DNA of 5,785 nt from an uncultured Hyphomonadaceae bacterium (GTDB lineage Bacteria > Pseudomonadota > Alphaproteobacteria > Caulobacterales > Hyphomonadaceae). Below are positions 5,731 through 5,785 of this stretch, piece by piece (the stretch's first letter is position 1; every line of letters starts with the position of its first letter). Under the pieces are notes generated by a model that made no database searches, had not been told where the DNA came from, and saw nothing but the letters and a program-made list of their open reading frames with translations. The stretch covers positions 1 through 5,785 of the forward strand of contig CALMWO010000147.1 in NCBI GenBank assembly GCA_937873805.1, read 5' to 3'. Both the position numbers and the translations under genes were made by a program.

Positions 5731-5749
5731 CCTGCCAGGCGACTATGCT
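5722..5749 (+). promoter_or_regulatory. Candidate promoter for a gene beyond the right edge
   Basis: TTGCGA (5722-5727), a 16-bp spacer and TATGCT (5744-5749) match the sigma70 hexamers 4 of 6 each, giving a start near 5756. The leader then runs into a strong Shine-Dalgarno at 5779-5783, so a separately transcribed downstream gene is plausible. The -35 overlaps the hairpin after ETF-QO. Confidence 0.3.
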
Positions 5750-5778
5750 TTTTTCACCGTCACATGAGACGGAGAAAC

Positions 5779-5783
5779 GGAGG
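5779..5783 (+). promoter_or_regulatory. Shine-Dalgarno of a gene starting just outside the window
   Basis: GGAGG at the very end of the window is a strong ribosome binding site with no start codon at proper spacing inside the window, so a coding region should begin within about 10 nt after 5785. An ATG at 5764 is also open to the edge but has no ribosome site. Confidence 0.5.
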
Positions 5784-5785
5784 TG

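Noticed and set aside
5764..5785. ATG at 5764 as start of the downstream gene
   Set aside because: No ribosome site precedes it, whereas GGAGG at 5779-5783 points to a start just beyond the edge.

Overview
The window looks like chromosomal DNA from a GC-rich alphaproteobacterium. The main reason is a nearly complete CcrM-type (GANTC) cell-cycle DNA methyltransferase whose upstream region carries a CtrA-like box and GANTC sites, as in Caulobacter. The ETF:ubiquinone oxidoreductase and family-4-type uracil-DNA glycosylase are also of alphaproteobacterial type. A Caulobacterales/Hyphomonadales-like host is my guess; sequence alone does not settle it. No insertion sequence, phage gene, CRISPR array, tRNA or rRNA was seen.

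Layout. Positions 1-4002 are read on the minus strand. From the right they are a family-4-like uracil-DNA glycosylase (preferred GTG start at 3921), a Tat-exported methionine sulfoxide reductase B (2569-3045) 15 bp behind it, a 233-bp intergenic region, a SplB/PA0069-type radical SAM protein (1196-2335), a 109-bp promoter region, and ccrM (1086 running off the left edge, about 25 residues short at the C-terminus). On the plus strand, ETF-QO (4032-5705) is divergent from the glycosylase. It is followed by a short region with a hairpin, a plausible promoter and a strong Shine-Dalgarno for a gene starting just beyond the right edge.

How the genes fit together. Three of the five genes act, or probably act, on DNA: CcrM methylates adenine in GANTC, the glycosylase removes uracil, and the radical SAM protein belongs to the spore photoproduct lyase-like superfamily and ends in a beta-clamp-binding-like peptide. 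MsrB repairs oxidised methionine, probably in the periplasm. ETF-QO feeds electrons from flavoprotein dehydrogenases into the ubiquinone pool. Only glycosylase-msrB looks like a tight operon.

The least explained segment is 2336-2568. It holds three 11-bp phased A-tracts upstream of the radical SAM gene, and a sigma70-like plus-strand promoter followed by three consecutive hairpins, the last a perfect 13-bp stem with a short T-run. This could be a small structured RNA of about 115 nt, or simply the terminator and 3' UTR of msrB read from the other strand.
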